A DNA stretch of 64,000 nucleotides from Amblyornis subalaris (lineage: Eukaryota; Chordata; Aves; Passeriformes; Ptilonorhynchidae), in assembly GCA_018881555.1 (NCBI GenBank), contig JACAXG010000009.1:13229326-13293325 (forward strand), in the 5' to 3' direction. A program made the position numbers and the translations under genes. How positions within the stretch are numbered: the first letter of the stretch is position 1; every line of letters starts with the position of its first letter. The notes below the pieces were generated by a model. It was given only the letters and a program-made list of their open reading frames with translations. It was not told where the DNA came from and made no database searches. Shown here piece by piece: positions 24,301 through 39,300 of this stretch.

Positions 24301-27300
24301 TTACTACCTTCAGTGTCAGGATTACTAACTGCCAGTCAAGCAACCTCTGACAAATTTATGAGATTCTCCCCAGACTGGGCTCTTTTAGCCATAGTAAAGA
24401 TTTGGCTGGTCAGGGGGAGGTCCATTGCACCTTCTGAACCATCTGTTGGTGGTTTTCCACTTGAAATTTAGCGACTAATTCCATTGGCAATGGTCTGAAA
24501 TGAATAGTATTCTCCTCAGTCTGTCTTACCAATGCCAGCTAAATGCAGCTCATGGCACCAAGGAACAAGATTGCTGATGTAAGAAAAAGCTTTTTAATTT
24601 GCTTCTGCTTAGAGCCATTGAAGTGGAGTCTAAAGCAGTTGAGAAGGTGGGAATGCAATTGCAAACTGGTTACAAGTACCACTGAATTTTTTTTAGCATT
24701 TTTTCTTTTATATTGACAAAGTCAAGCTAGGTGGAGCAACTCTTCCAAGATAGCAGGGTGCCGGCCTGTGTGGACACTGTTGCACAGTATAAGTACACCT
24801 GACTGCTTCTGTTGAAGCTGCAAAATTATAAACACTTGGTAACACTTCTATAAATACTAAATAAGCTGGTCATAACAGAGATAAGGGACTCACCTGACTT
24901 TGCACACAGCAAAAAACCAGACTCAGCAAATGGGGTTGCTTGAGGGTGTAATCAAACATCAGATGTAATCTTGAATTCTCTGTATTCCTATGTTAGTGCT
25001 CTTTTAGGGAACAAGATTCCAGTAAAATGCTTTTAGAAACTCCTGGAAACAAAGGAGCTTAAATCAAGCTCTTAGTTCTTCTGTATGCATGTTTGTGGGA
25101 CAGTTCATGCATGTCCTCCTGAGGGCTGAGAATATGGAAGAAGTGCTGGTTTTTTCGCTAAGGACACTTGCAGAAAAAAAGTGGGTGTAAAACACAAGTG
25201 ACTTTAGAGAAACGAGCTTATCACTTCTGTCTGAGTTGCCTTGTGCCCAAAAAACCACATGGTGTTCGTGGAAAGAATAGGGCAGGATTGGTGCCCTTTA
25301 TACTTCTTCGTCGTGGGATTCTTTGGAGATGGTTTGCTTTAAGAGTGAGAGGACCCCTCAGCAGGACCTTGGTGCTGTAAGGATAAACTGCATGGCTTAT
25401 TTGTTGTCATGTTTTCTTGTAAATTTTTGTTCTGAATTTTGTTCTTTTGCCAAAACCCATCACTCTTTTTGTTCTTCCATCCTTTTTGATTCTGTTTCCT
25501 CCCTGCTGCTGTGGTGTAAGTAGCAAGGCTTCTCGTCAGGCAGAGAAACTTGGTTTTTCGGGATTACTTTTTCCACTGCAAGGCTTAGAGTATAACTTTT
25601 TGCTGTGTGAAAAGAAAAACTTAGGCCTGTGGGCTTTTGCCTGAGCTTTTAAATCTGTGCTCCTGACTCAGACCCCTGTTGTGTCCATATTGGGACTCTG
25701 AGACCAAGTAAGTAGGAGTGTGTCGGGAGGCACCTCTTAGCATTTCTGCAGCCACAAGATCAGGCTCTTATTGGAGAAGGCAGATAAGAGGTCAAGCATC
25801 ATTTTCTATTGCATGTCCTTCCAGAGACACTTAGAAGAGTGAAAATTCCGGTTTAATGTTTCCATTTTTCAGAAGACAATTGCAAAATTCTATACATAAA
25901 AACGATATATATTTTATATATCTATAAAAACTTAAAATTTTGTGTCTTGTAGCCAAGTATTACGCAAAATAATTCATACTAGATTTGGAAAAAGAATGTA
26001 ATTAAAAATAATATAGTTACAGCCTTTGGAGCAAAGTTCTTATCTCTGGTCCTGACAGACAACTGACTTACTCTTTAACCGAAAAATTCTCTCAACCTTC
26101 AACTCCTTTCTCTCCATCTGCAAAATTTCAATATTTGACCAGCCTGAGGTGAATATGTTGATAAATTTTTAGTTTCTGAAGTGCTTTAGAATTTCTGACT
26201 GAGACATTTGACAATGAGTTGCAACCATAGTCCTCTTATAACAAGACTAATGAAATACTTTTAGTTTAGCAGGAAACATTGTTCTATGTTCTATGTTCTG
26301 AACCCAGCCTATTCCCTGAAATAACATTCTGGGAATATGCCACAGTCAAATCATTGATTATTGTAAAAAAGTTAACTATATTATTTTGTTAAAGACTTAT
26401 AATTTATTTTACAACCTGAGAAAATAGGTGTGGAACTGCTTGGCAGCTTTCCAGAAGTAATCACATATATTTGAAAAACGTCATGATCCACGCTTAGTCA
26501 TAGTCTTGATTAACTATAGTTGCTGTAGTTTAACTTAGCAGTTTATGGCTAATAGTCTGACTCTAGTTAGGAGTGCCTATTTATATTTTAAGTAATGGAT
26601 TTGTGAAATCTTCTGTAGCTGTATTCGTAAGCAGTCATGTTTACAGTTTGTCACATCTAGCAGCCTGACTGTTGTGAAACTTCCTCCCCTTCCCTCCTCC
26701 TTCCCCATAGGATGTCTGTGTGTGTGTGTGTATTCCTTGAAAAGCATTGAAGTGCAAACATACTTTTTTCCTTAAATTAGACTGGTATTTGAGCTATCTG
26801 CAGGTGTATTTAGCTGGGAGTTGTATCTCAGTGGAAGGGATTATGACTTATTTTTGCTTTGCTGATGGTATGTTTTGGGAGAACAGATCCAAGATGAATA
26901 CTGGTTGACCGTGTTTAGATTATGTAGTACTTCCTCTTCCTGTTAAATTTCCAAGAAGTTTTAATTTCACCAATTTGAAATTATCTTCATTCAACTATTA
27001 GATACCTGAATGTGCACTTAACCCGGTCAGCAGCTGAATGAGGGTTTAGTCTGCTCAGTACCTCTTTTGGTTTACAACTAAAATTGTCCTTTGCTCCTTA
27101 CACTGACGCGGACAGGTCGCTTCACTGAAGGCTGGAAATCCGCTGATGGAAAGAACTGGGGCATCGTGAGTCAGGGGAAATGCAGAGGGGAAGTGCATGG
27201 GCTGATCACAGATGATTCAGAACAGGGTCAGAATTATTTCAGATATCACAGCCCTTTGCTTATTTAAGGAAGCTGCATTGAAGGAGTGGTGGGAGGAAAC

Positions 27301-30300
27301 AAAAGCAGTGATGGTGGTAACCTCCACAAATATTGTTTAAAATCTTCACAGCTATAAGAGGAGTGTATACTAACAGGATAATTAGAATTCCCAAAACGTT
27401 TTCAAGTTGGAAGTGTTTTATCAGGCGGTAATTCAGCAACAGTATGTACTCAGAAGCCTTTAATATGCTTAGACTAGGTTTTCGTATGTAAGTAAGCATG
27501 TAATTACACAGTGGGATGCTGTCTCAGTCTAGCATAAACTAAAACTCTTTCTGGTTTGGAAAGAATGTTCTTTCCAGGGGCAGTGATGAGTGCTGTCCTC
27601 TTGAAGTAGCTGTGTGAAGATAAGTACCTTTACCTAATCAGTTAAAAGTGGTGTCAGATTATTATTGGACTAGAATATCATGTAAAACTAGAAACTGTAA
27701 ACAAGCATTTCAGAAAGTGTACAATAGCCTCCCCACTTCTGAAAGGAAAAAAAATATATCCTGGTAAGAAGCTGGGATGATTCAGTAAAAGCAGCATAAT
27801 ATTTTGGGGTTTGTCATGCAGCGTATGAAACATGTCTAGAGTTGCAAATGTTTTTCAGTGAAATAAGTGCGTTAATTCCAAAGTGTCGCAAGTTGGGTTT
27901 TGGGTTGGTTTGTTGTTTTGGTTTTTTTTCTTTTTTTAATGAGCAAGATTGTAGTATTTGAAAGACCCATTTTAAATCAGAAAATCTTCAAAATGGATTG
28001 CTGCATTACTTCAAACAGAATAATTTCTAGGACAACCTGGGTGATTGCCTTTGAACAGACCGATGAAAGCAGTGCTCTTCAGCAGTGTTATATAGGACTA
28101 CATGCTAAATACATTTGTAATATAAATCACTTCATGCGGGCGTATATAGATATCAGAGCAATGTATATATTATTTGCAAGAGCAATTCTCTTTATTTAGC
28201 AGTGAACTGATTTAGGTTTAGAAGGAGCTAGGTCCTGGTGCTTTAAATTACTTTTACTGCAGTTTCTAATATTTAAGTCATTCACCTTCTTGCATTAGAA
28301 GTTGTTGTCTGAATACCTTCCACCCCTTGGGGTGAAATTTTGGGGTTTAGTTTGTAAGTTAGCATATTTTACATCTGGTAATTAAGACAGACTTGATCTA
28401 TGTTTTGTCCTTTTGGATATGAAATTACTTTCTCAGAAGGCCAGTACCTTCGAGTGTAAACACTGTTAATTCCAACCTTGTTACATTTGTTTTTCTTTTC
28501 CCACCCCCAACCCCCAGGCATGTGCTCTCTGCCTTCAACTCTTGAGTTTATCTCAAGATGAACTTGGCATGACAGTTACTTCACACCCACTGCCAGGTTA
28601 AAAATAAATCTTAATATGATTACAGTGACAAATGCATAATCAGTAGAGAAGATTTGATAATTAAAAAGAAAAAAAAACCAGAAAGGGAAAAAAGCATTGA
28701 AGTTTAGCTCTTGTTTTGTAGGCTTTCAAAATTTGAAAGGTTCATATTATCTTTCTTCGCTGTATTTCCTCTCTGCAGCACTTCCTCAGTTTACTCAGTT
28801 ATGGAACGGGACAGAGGGGGTGATGAAGTAAAGTTTTGGTTGGCTGTTTTAATGATAGAACCTTTCATGGCACAATCTATAAACCCTGATGAAGCTGATG
28901 GACTTTGGGTCAAACTAGTTGAAAAACCAAATCTGTATTTGGAAATCACCCTGCAGACTCTTTAAACTCTGTATCTAGAAGTTAAATAAATGCTCTTAAC
29001 TAGAGATGACGTTCCTATGTTATCTAGTGGTGCTTAAGCCTGGCTCCCTGCTCTCTTTTTGTTGTTTGGTCAGGGGAAAGCCTGGGTTGTTGATTATGGT
29101 GCAGACAAAACTGCTTTGCTTTTCATCCTGCAAGTAGCCTTATGACATTCAAACAAAATTCTTGTTTCATCCTATGGCAAATTGCACACAGTATATTGTG
29201 TGTGCATACGATTGGGGGTGGGGGAAGAATATTATCATAATATGATGATGCATTTTGCATGAAGCTCTCCAGAATGCCTCATTTGAGCTTTTGCCATTGT
29301 AATTGCATGTATCATTTCAGTGTTAAACAATGCCCTAGGGTCAGGAAAACCCATAAGATGCAGCTGGTAGTTAACCTATGTGTCACTAGTCTGCACAGAG
29401 GATGTAAACCAGAACATTTCCATATGAATAACGCCATCTGTTTTTTAACTCCCTTGCATTTAGTTCTCAGCCTTCCCCTGTTACAGCCAGTGCCCTGTAT
29501 CTCCTTTCAGTTTCTTGTCAGAACTGCCCAGTCACAGCCTTCATGACCCAGAGGGTCACAAAGCAAGAAAGCCTGTCTGGAGCTCACGTTGCCCAGAGCT
29601 GACGTAATGAGGAGGGAGAGCAGGGGAAAGTTGAGGCTTCAGTTTGAGAGGCCCTAAATAGTGCCAGATGCTGGACTGATGAGATAGCTAGTAAGACCTG
29701 TAGTAGTAGATCTGGGGAGGGGGAAATGGGGGGATTAGTTTTCTTTTTTTTTCCCAACCTGAGGACTCTACAGATTTCCAAAGGCAGGTGTGGACCTCAT
29801 GCACATTTAAAATATAACTCATTCTTGTGCTTAGAACATCTTGTTGGTCACTTTTTTCAGGATACCTATAGATTGTGCATGTGATGCTAGGTTTCATTAA
29901 CCACAAACCCAAAAAGAGCTATTTTGGATTAATTCTCTTTTTGCCCAAATTCAAGTGAGACACAGTAATACATAACACCACCTAATTTGTATTTTCTCTT
30001 TTGTCAGTTAAGACAGTGTTGTTTTTCAAGTGAAATGCTAGATTGCTAACCTTTTTGAAAGTTTTGTTTGCATGTGAATAGAGAAAATATCTCATGTAAT
30101 GAATACGGAGTTTCAATCCTGGCCATGATGGTTTGTGTGGGACCAAGATTTTAATTTTAAGTAGNTTAATGAGGACCAATGACCGTCAGCTCTGTCCTGT
30201 TGGGAGCTGGTTGTAGCATAAAAATGCGATACGATCCTTCAAGAGTAAGTAGGGTTTTCTTCCTCCCTCTAAATGTTTCAAAGGTATCAGCCAGTGTTGA

Positions 30301-33300
30301 TTTTGATCATTGCTAACATTTGAAATCTCATGATTCCCATGTTGTTATAGTATCTTTTTGTTAGATGTTGATTTTCCTGTATGTAGAAGAACTGCTACAT
30401 GTAGTAATTTTTTTTCGACCCTACTCTTTGTCAGAGAGGAACATCTTCTAAAATGGCATCTGTAGATGACTTATGAACACTAGGATGATTTTTAAGTAAG
30501 ATGCTATGATTGTATTGCTGATATAGCGGTTTTGCTTTTTGACTTATATATTTGCAAGAAGATGCTCAAGGCTGCCAACAACCTTGCAGATACAAGCTTT
30601 GTTTAGCCCCCCTTAGTTTCCTCTTAAGTAATACCAACACATTTCTTAAGGGCATGTTGTAAAAATAATGAGCAACTTCTATATTATGCATACAGGAGCT
30701 CCAGTGTCAAACCAAAGGGATTAAGGCAGTCCCAGGGGAGTAAATTGAAGCTGCAGAAAAGCATAACCCAGATGGTATCTGCCTTGCCTTTGGTAATAGG
30801 GAGCAGTGCCTGGAATGTCTGCAGTGAGAACTCCATTGTGCTCTCTGTGTTGGTGCTTTGAAGGCTGTTCGCTCATGGCAAGGGGGGGTTCTGTCCTCTT
30901 TGTACTCCGGCAGGATTTCCGGGATGCTGTGGCACATGCCTCTAGGCAACTTGGAAAGCCAGTGATTGAGGACAGAATCCTGAATCAGATCCTCTACTAC
31001 CTACCTCAGCTCTACGAACTCAATCGGGACCTCCTGAGGGAACTGGAAGAGCGATTATCTCACTGGTGACTATCAATAAAGGGATACCACTCCTTTGATG
31101 TTGCAATTTCTCTGGGGGACTTGGATGACTCCATGTGATCATGATTTGACTCTTGTTTGTGTTTCATGTACCTATCTAAATGTCAGAATTTACTTTGAAA
31201 GTATAGGAGATTATTTTTCATGTAGGTGTGCTTTTTTGCCATTTAGATGCATCCCAAAACGTCCAGAAGTCATGCCAATAGATTTTTGTAGCAATCACAC
31301 ATTTTATTTAGAATGTCATTTTTAATTGAAAGTTCTGGTTCCTGCACGAACACGATGAGTACACTGATTTCATTAGGGGAGGAGTCTGTTCTGAAGACTG
31401 GTTTGCATTTTAGTGGTAGTTTAGACCTACTAATCAGGCACATTGCCGATAGACAGCCACAATCCCCTTGAAGCCCATTCTCAATTACCACTGCTGGGTG
31501 GAGCTATACAAAACCCACTGACAAAGGCACTGCAGTGGGTAAAGACTTGCTATTAAGTTTGAAGTTTGAAGATCTGTTTCCTCAGAAATATGCCTTGAAC
31601 TAAAGTGTTCAAACTGTTCAAGACCATTTTTAAAAGACTGTTTTAAGTGGTTGTCATCTAACACTAGCGTGTTGACGTGTGCCTAATAAGGTTTTTCAGA
31701 GTAGCAACTGAGATGGGTGCCTATCTGCTGTAAGCTTTTTGTTCAGAACATAAACTAGCACATCTTACTCTGAAAAAGAAGTTTTGCTGTAAGTTTAAGA
31801 TGTATGCTATTTTTAGCTCTAATTGCACTGTTTTGTTGTTGTTTCTAGGCTTGAACATCAAAGAATTGCTGATATATTTGTTAAAAAGGGTCCCTACCTA
31901 AAGATGTATTCAACTTACATCAAAGAATTTGATAAAAATGTTGCATTATTAGATGAACAGTGTAAGAAGAATGCAGGCTTTGCTTCAGTAGTCAAAGACT
32001 TTGAGGTATTGTATTCTTTTGTAAGATATATCCTGTTTTGTGACTTTTTAGCAGTTGTGATCCTCCACTGGGCTTTAGAAACTGTCCTCAATTTGTTTGT
32101 GTTTTGGTGGTGGGGTTTCTTGCAGTCTTGGCTTGAGACAGGAAGAAGACAAGAGGCCGTTTTAAGGACTCAGTGTTTCAGATTCACATTATTTTGAATG
32201 CAAACTCAAGAAAATTAGCGTTTTTGAAGCATGGATCTTTTAATTCTCTGTTGCCTTTAGAGGTGTTGATTAATTAAAACTTATGCAGTGAGCACTCCTG
32301 TCTTCTCTGCCTTTTTGCCTAATGGACACTGACAGCAATCACAAAGGAGCATGTTGCCCTTGCCATCCTGTTTCCTTTATTTCTGGGAAGCTTTACCTCT
32401 CTTCCTCCTAGGTCAAAGCACCTGTTTTTAATCCAGAGAGTATGAGTGCTTACTGATGTCTTTTAATGCATGGGTAATTTTGCATGCAGTCTTCCCATGG
32501 AAATACTTGCTCTGTAGTGTAGTGTTTAACACTATTCAAAGATAAAGCTTATCCAGTATAATAAGTAGTTGTTTGTAGGCACATTTTCCTTTGCTGGAAC
32601 CTTGGACTGCCATGGAGTTGTTATTTATTTTGGATGTTTCTTTCAGATGAGCCCCCGCTGTGCTAGTCTGGCCCTCAAGCACTACCTGCTCAAGCCAGTT
32701 CAGAGGATTCCCCAATACAGGCTCCTGTTGACAGGTACAGTCAAGCTCTTCTGCAAACTTGAGAAACCAGTCTTCACACGTCCCAGGAAACCTGTTTTCA
32801 GACAATTGTACAAATCTGTAAAGTGTGTTTATCTGACTCCAGATATGTGAGGCTTTTTTAAAACATGTCACAATATGTGAAGCTCTTTTTAAAACACAGC
32901 ATGGGTTTAGAGGCTTTCTTTGTTAATATTGATTGTGATAAGATACACAAGCAAGGTCCTAATATTTCCAGCACTGTGGTGTGTTCTGATGGTAGATTCA
33001 ATAGGACATGGAAAACATGAAACCTGTCATAGTTTTTGATTGAATCTGTGGTAATAGAAGCCTGTAATTTCCTTAGAGGGTTGGAACGCTCCTGTTTTGC
33101 TTTGGGGTTTGAGTTTTTTTGGTTTTTCATGGGGTGGGCGTTTAACAAATGAAAAAGGCAGTATGGAAAATTGGAGTGAGGAGAAGAAAGATGTCTATGT
33201 AACTGTGAACCTCTGTAAGTAGCTTCTCCATTCTCCCCCACCCAGGTGTCTTGTCTGTAAAATTCCTTCTCTTTTAAAGGCAAAACACAAGTTTTTAGTG

Positions 33301-36300
33301 CACACTTACCAGTAATTGCTTAAGACAGAGGAGCTGATTTGGAAGTAGGAAATCTGCACTCTATACCCTGCTCTGGCACTGGCATGTTTGGGTGACCTTA
33401 AGCAAGTCATCTTCATGATGCAGTGGGGTTTTTTGTCTGTAAAAGGAGGGCAGTGACAGAGGCCTTCTTTGTGAAGTATTTTGAGATGTGTTTGTTGTAA
33501 GAGGGGGATGGCTCCTGTAAGGATTTGGAAATACTTAAGGCATTGTTTTTGAGAGCCATTGCTTCTTGATGAGCAATTTAAAAATAGCCTCTGTTTATGT
33601 AGTAACTGCAAAATAAAATGCTCTGTGACCTTTTTTTTTGGCCCTGTAGCAGCTGGTTGGCATTTCCCCAGCAAGTACTTAGACTAGTGATGCTGTGGGA
33701 GATACAGACTTTTATTAACATTGATGTTTTTAATTTTAATCATCTCATAAACTCAAGGTGTTGAAAAAAGTGGGAGAACTCCTTATTAAATGGTACATTT
33801 TATAAGGGAAAATCTTAATGATGCTTAATTGATGAAGTCAGACCATAAAAAGGAGTTTGGGGAGTTGCTTTATTTTAAAAGGATACTGAGGGTGTGGTAT
33901 AAGCTTGTTATACACTTCAAAATCAGCAGAGCTTTGAGTAAGTTCAAAGGTTTTAATTGAAACAGAGTTTAGTAGAACAGAGGATCAGGATGGAGCAAAT
34001 GCCTTTGTCAATACACACAGCGGAGTGAGAGATGTCAGGGATGAATGGCACTGAAACAAACCACAGATGCTGAAGAGGAATTCCTCATGATGATTAGCTG
34101 TCACTGTGGCTGGGACAGGCTGTTTTAGACCTGAAAAAAGCCTCATCCTGTGCTGATGGGGGTTGCTGTGGATGTCCCGAGTCTGCAGACCTTTACTGTG
34201 GCTGCCCGGCTTTAAATACACCTGCAAACGCTATTGAAAGGAATGGGATTGCCATGCTGGTGGCAAATTTATAAAAGTAATTTTCTCTTGTTCTATGTGA
34301 GGTCAGGCCAAGAATTTAATTATGCTGGGTCTGGAGAGTGTTCTTTTGGATCTGTTTTGTTTTCAGCCTGTTCAATCTATCTCACATGTATGTTGTCCTT
34401 GAGTTCTCTTCCATGTCTCTGTGGATGACACATCTGCTTTGTTACCTTCCAACAGCTCTGTAACACTGAGCAATGCCTTTGTAAACTTCTGCTATATGAA
34501 CAACTGGAGGACATGCAAAACACTCATATCTATTGTTGCAGTGGGTGAGATGTAGCGATGGAGCAGCTGCCCAGGCCAGGGACGGGAGGTCTGTGGGGAG
34601 GAGGGCGAGAGCAGCAGAATGAAAATAATCCAGGAAACAAAGCTGTCAGGCCTGAGTCAGCAGGGATGTCTTCCTATTTAGATGTTCTGTGTCAGTGGGA
34701 CGGCTTTGTACTGGAAACCTGCTGCTAATCGGTCACATCACAAGATTGTGGCTGTGCTTTGAAGTGGAGTTACTTTTGTGCTAACAAAACTAGGAGCAGG
34801 TGGACTCATAAATCAGCCAAGGAGAGGCACAGCTCAGCAGTGGTTTTGTTTAATTATACAGCTTCTCCAGTCCAGTAAGTGGACTTCCACTTCTTCACAT
34901 ACCGGCCCTGAGCTCTATACAGCAAATATTAGATAGCTTCTGGGGGAAGTTAATTAAAGGCCTCTGATTTCTGATAGAAGTGGAGGTGATTCTCTTCTCC
35001 CAAAAACCTCTGATTTGAGTAGATGACTTGAGACTTGAGCAATATGAACAGGCTGTTGATTGTCATAGGATAAGCCTTTCTCCTCTTTTTCACAACATAA
35101 GGTTGGCAGAGAGTGTCTTTCATTATCCTTAACTGGGTTATAGTGAGGGGAGGCTGAGTGGGATGAAAAATAAGCCTTTGAGCACACTGCTGCTTTGCAG
35201 TTTGGAAATAGAGCTGTCAGACTCAGGGTCAGTTACATGTTGTGGAACAATTGCTTTGAGTTTAATTTAATTACATTAGACAACCCAAGACAAAAGGTAG
35301 TTAATGACGCAGAAGATAATTTTAAGCAGAAGTGAGAGTTGCTGCCCCCAGCAAGCAGAAAGAGAATTGGAGGCTGCTGTCAGGTAGAAGTAGGCATAAG
35401 GAAATTTTCATCTCAAAAACAGTAGAAATGTGCTTTTATGGTTTTTTTGTGTTTTGGGGTATTCAGCAGAATTAAGAATTTCTGAAGGTATGATTAAAGT
35501 CTTTTTAGTCTGAACAACTAAAGCACATTTCAGAGCGAAATTTTATTTTTTGCAAAGACAATAGATACCATTTCACCTTAATATATGACTTCTGTATTTA
35601 ATTTATCTAGGAATATTTTTGCAAACTTTTTACTGTAACTTTTTTCATGTCTGTGAAATCAGCTTGTCTGTACAGTTGATGCCAATACCTCCAGAAAGTT
35701 GTTGTAAGCACAGAATTTCCAGTGTGTATTCACAGAAGAGACTAAAAATATCTGTTCTGATGTTTCTCTGAAGCTGAGTGTTAGCTGTGAACTGAGGTCC
35801 ACTTACCAGATAAAGAGAGTACTAAGATGAAAATCGTCTATTTGTCACTTTCAGGATTTTACAGTTGTAAGTTTTATTGGCTACACTAGTTTTGTAAGAC
35901 AAAGGCTGCCTTCTGTTTTAAATAGAGAATTTTAAATTATTGCAATTATGTTAAAATCTCTGATTTTCCATCTTTTATTCACTGATTATATAATTTAAAG
36001 TGCTAGAAAATACCCATCCAAAACTGGTTTTGAGTGGTGTTGTTTTGGGAAACATGTCATAAAGCATGAATATGCCAAGAAATAATTAGTTCCCATCTTG
36101 GGTCTCTGGTTTTATGTTTCCACTGCAATTATTTTGGATGTTAAATTGGATGTCTCCATGTACTAGGGACAGTGTCTTAGAGTGCCAGCTGTACATTTGC
36201 AGATGAGGAAGTTATACCCACCTTACCTCTTGTTCTCAACCTGTAGAGGTGAGTGTGTGGTTGGGAGCTTTATCTCTGTATAAGCTGTAGGGACTCGTTT

Positions 36301-39300
36301 TTTATACTGGGAGATTGCCATTGAAGTCCTTTGTGCTAGCCCCAGTGAAGATCAAGTTGCAATTGCAAAGCTTTGATTTGTTGGCTTTATGGTGGAGTCC
36401 AAAGAGTGCTCTGCCTCGGCAACACGGCACAGCTCCAACTTGAGAGAGCACCTGTCTGCAGGCAGGGCAGAAGAGGGCAGTTGGTGTCGTATCTGTGACA
36501 GGTTCCTCCAGGTTAAACTCACTGTGAACTCTTCTCAGTTCCTTTCCCAGTACCTCCTGTTTATTTTTTTTTTTCTCTCACACAAGCCTCTTTCCAACAC
36601 AACCCAAGGTGAAGCAAGATTAACAGTTTTTTAACAGTATATATGTCCACCTACACATTGCATTGGAATGTCTGGTAGCTACTACAGCACAAGATCTTGA
36701 GGGACTTGAAGGATGCAATGTTGAGGGAGTACAGCAGGAGAAGTTTTGGTGCCATGTCAGATTTTGTCTTAAAAGATCACACATTTACCAGGGCCTGCTA
36801 ATGATCAGGCAGAACTCTGAGTAGAGCAGAAAGCTGTAAGTGTTCCCATGGCCCAGCCAGTCAGGTTTCCCAGTGCTCCCTCCCTGCCTCCCAGCTGGTT
36901 CCTCTTCCTTCACCCCAACCTGCTCTTCATGCTTCTCCCTTGGATCCTCCCTTAGGTCTCTGCCAAACACTAAAATGTCAGTGCCAAATGTTTCTCTTCC
37001 TGTAGTTCTGTTTTTCTCAAAGCTTTCATTAACTGTGTCAAGTTCTCTCACTCTTCATAGCAATTCTACTGCAGAAACATGTTTCATAATTCTCTTTTAA
37101 TTTTGTGCATAAGGAAGAGATTACAGTACACTGAACGGTCTCTGAGGGGCACGCATGAAGCAAGACTTCTTAGGAAGGCAGGAACAATTGGCTCCTGATC
37201 CTTTTTGAATGAAAGAATGAATTTGGGTAGGGCAAGCATATGGGAGTTGAATTATTTCACTCCTACATGAAACTTGTACAACTGAGAAGCTAATATTGAA
37301 TGCTTGCTACATTACACNTAACAAGTTTTCAGTAGATCTTACAGAATCTTAATACCTCATTTAAAAGGTAATTATAAATCAATATTTGTTGCTTTTATCA
37401 ATATAATGTATATCAGAATGTTTCTGTTTTGCTTTCTTTTAAGGAGTTCAAAGTTGTAGCATATAGAGAATGATTGACTTTGTACTGAGGATATATATTA
37501 ATCTTTGACAGGATGTTGCAGGGTATTTGATGAACTAGACACTCATCCAGGGAATGGAAACTCGAGGGGGCTGTTTTCCTGCATACTCATACATTTGGAG
37601 TTAATTTTAGCTGTAAAATTTTATTTTACATTTGAAGTAAAATAGATTTTAAAACTACCAAGACTTTAATGGATTGAGGGTGCCATCTTGTGGTTGAACT
37701 ACATTTATCATTGAGAACAGAAGATGAGGTATACCATTTTTATTACTGAAAAATATTAATCATAACCAGATCTTCTGTAATGGATGACTTTTTTTATTAG
37801 CTCCCATAGCTTAGTTAGGTGCTCAGACAAATATCTATAATCTTCAAAATTTTTTGCATCAGTTTAAATGTAAATGATTGCAAGTATGTACTACTTTTTC
37901 ACTTGCTTGTTGTTTTCTGGAATAATGTATACAATATATCATTTTTCATTGGAGAAGACCACTGTTTCAGTAATCTATCTCTTTGCTGATATACTTTCAC
38001 TATGGAAATGCTAGTTTTCACTTTGTTACTACTTCAACAAATTTAAAAGATTAAGTAGTAGATCTTTGTAGATTAAGTAGTAGGTATGAAAAGCAGATTT
38101 CCGGGAAAAAGGTGGGGTTTACTACTTTCTGGTGTTGTTTATTTACTTAACAAAACTATCTCTATATTATTTTTTTCTTTATACAGATTATTTAAAGAAT
38201 CTTTTAGAAGAATCTGCAGACTATAGGGATACTCAAGGTAAATGTGTCTTTAAAGAAATAGCAGCTTATGTACCAATGTTTCCAGATTTTAAATGCATGC
38301 AAAATGCTGAGTCAGTAATAGAAATGTTTTCTATATAGTTCTAAGTTTCTCAGCAGAGATACTAAAAGATTGCAGGATTGTGTTTCAAAAATGTTTGGAG
38401 CTGGCAGTCATATCAGCTCACCTTTGAGTTGAAACCAAGAGATAAGAGTGAAGTTCCACAGACAGTTTAAACAGATATTTTGAGCACTGCTATTGAAAGA
38501 GACAGTCCCTTGCATCTGTAGACGTTTAGTAACAGGCAGCCTGCTCTCTCCAAGTATGAGTCTTTCTGGCCTCCTCCTCTCTCTTTGTGCCAGGACAAGC
38601 ATCCATGTGGCAGAAGTGAACAAGATCAAGGAGCTGCCATGGGTAATATTCAGCCTGAGGAGTTCTCCAGTTTGACTTGTCACAAGCTGCACAATCACAA
38701 GTGACTTACACAAGTTTGTCTGCATGTGGGGAGAAAGGAGATCAGACGTAGTGAGAAGGAATAGTTGGTGATGAAGAGGACAGGACCACATATTTCATAG
38801 TAGTGCAGCATTAAGTTGGTTTAACTCAAGCCTACCAATGCAATGCACATTCAGGCTGTTTTCTTCTTCAGTGTGTGCCTCAGCAGTACGAAAATGCTCC
38901 CAGTCAATGTTTCCATTTCATTTGCATGAGATCCTGTCACATTTGTTGCAAGCCCATTACCTTTAGGAGGGTTGTGCAGATGTAGTTGATTGAACTTCAA
39001 TAAGTGAGTGCCTTCAATGCACTGAGCCAAGTTTGCTTTGTCTGCTGATACAATACTGTGAAATATATGAGTAAATGTATTTTGTAGGACTTTTAGACAT
39101 ATTTGAATATGTTGAAGATACAAGCCAAAAATATTTTAACTGATGGCTCTTTAGGAGATAGAAAAGTTCATCTTGCACTTCTTATGGCTGTGAACAAAAT
39201 AATACTTGCACTGCGTATTGAATAGTTGACCACTTGAAAAGAGAGCAACTTAAATATATATTTTACTTTACATTTTTCTGTGGTTTCTCCAGCTTCTCTG

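Larger units (their letters stand above)
22493..30913 (+). other. FGD6 intron 5 (8.4 kb)
   Basis: Donor gtaagt, acceptor tactccggcag. It holds a 20-bp palindrome (22631-22650), a 16-bp-arm hairpin (22783-22820), a short triple repeat of the tgttcta type at about 26279-26300, a (TG)n run at about 26717-26731, and an N at 30165. No CR1 copy or gene is recognised. The sequence is otherwise AT-rich. Confidence 0.85.

Noticed and set aside
30806..30913. Upstream in-frame extension of exon 6 with its own ATG (alternative first exon)
   Set aside because: The frame is open by chance through the intron end. A good acceptor directly precedes the conserved DFRDAV sequence, and the extension has no conserved-looking residues. 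No promoter evidence is visible.
32858..33674. Two adjacent minus-strand frames (141 and 122 codons) in intron 8
   Set aside because: Considered as exons of an antisense gene. The translations show no conserved motif, and I found no matching splice pair with convincing sites.
38408..38791. 127-codon minus-strand frame in intron 9
   Set aside because: No recognisable domain, no clear initiation or termination context, and not part of the FGD6 frame.
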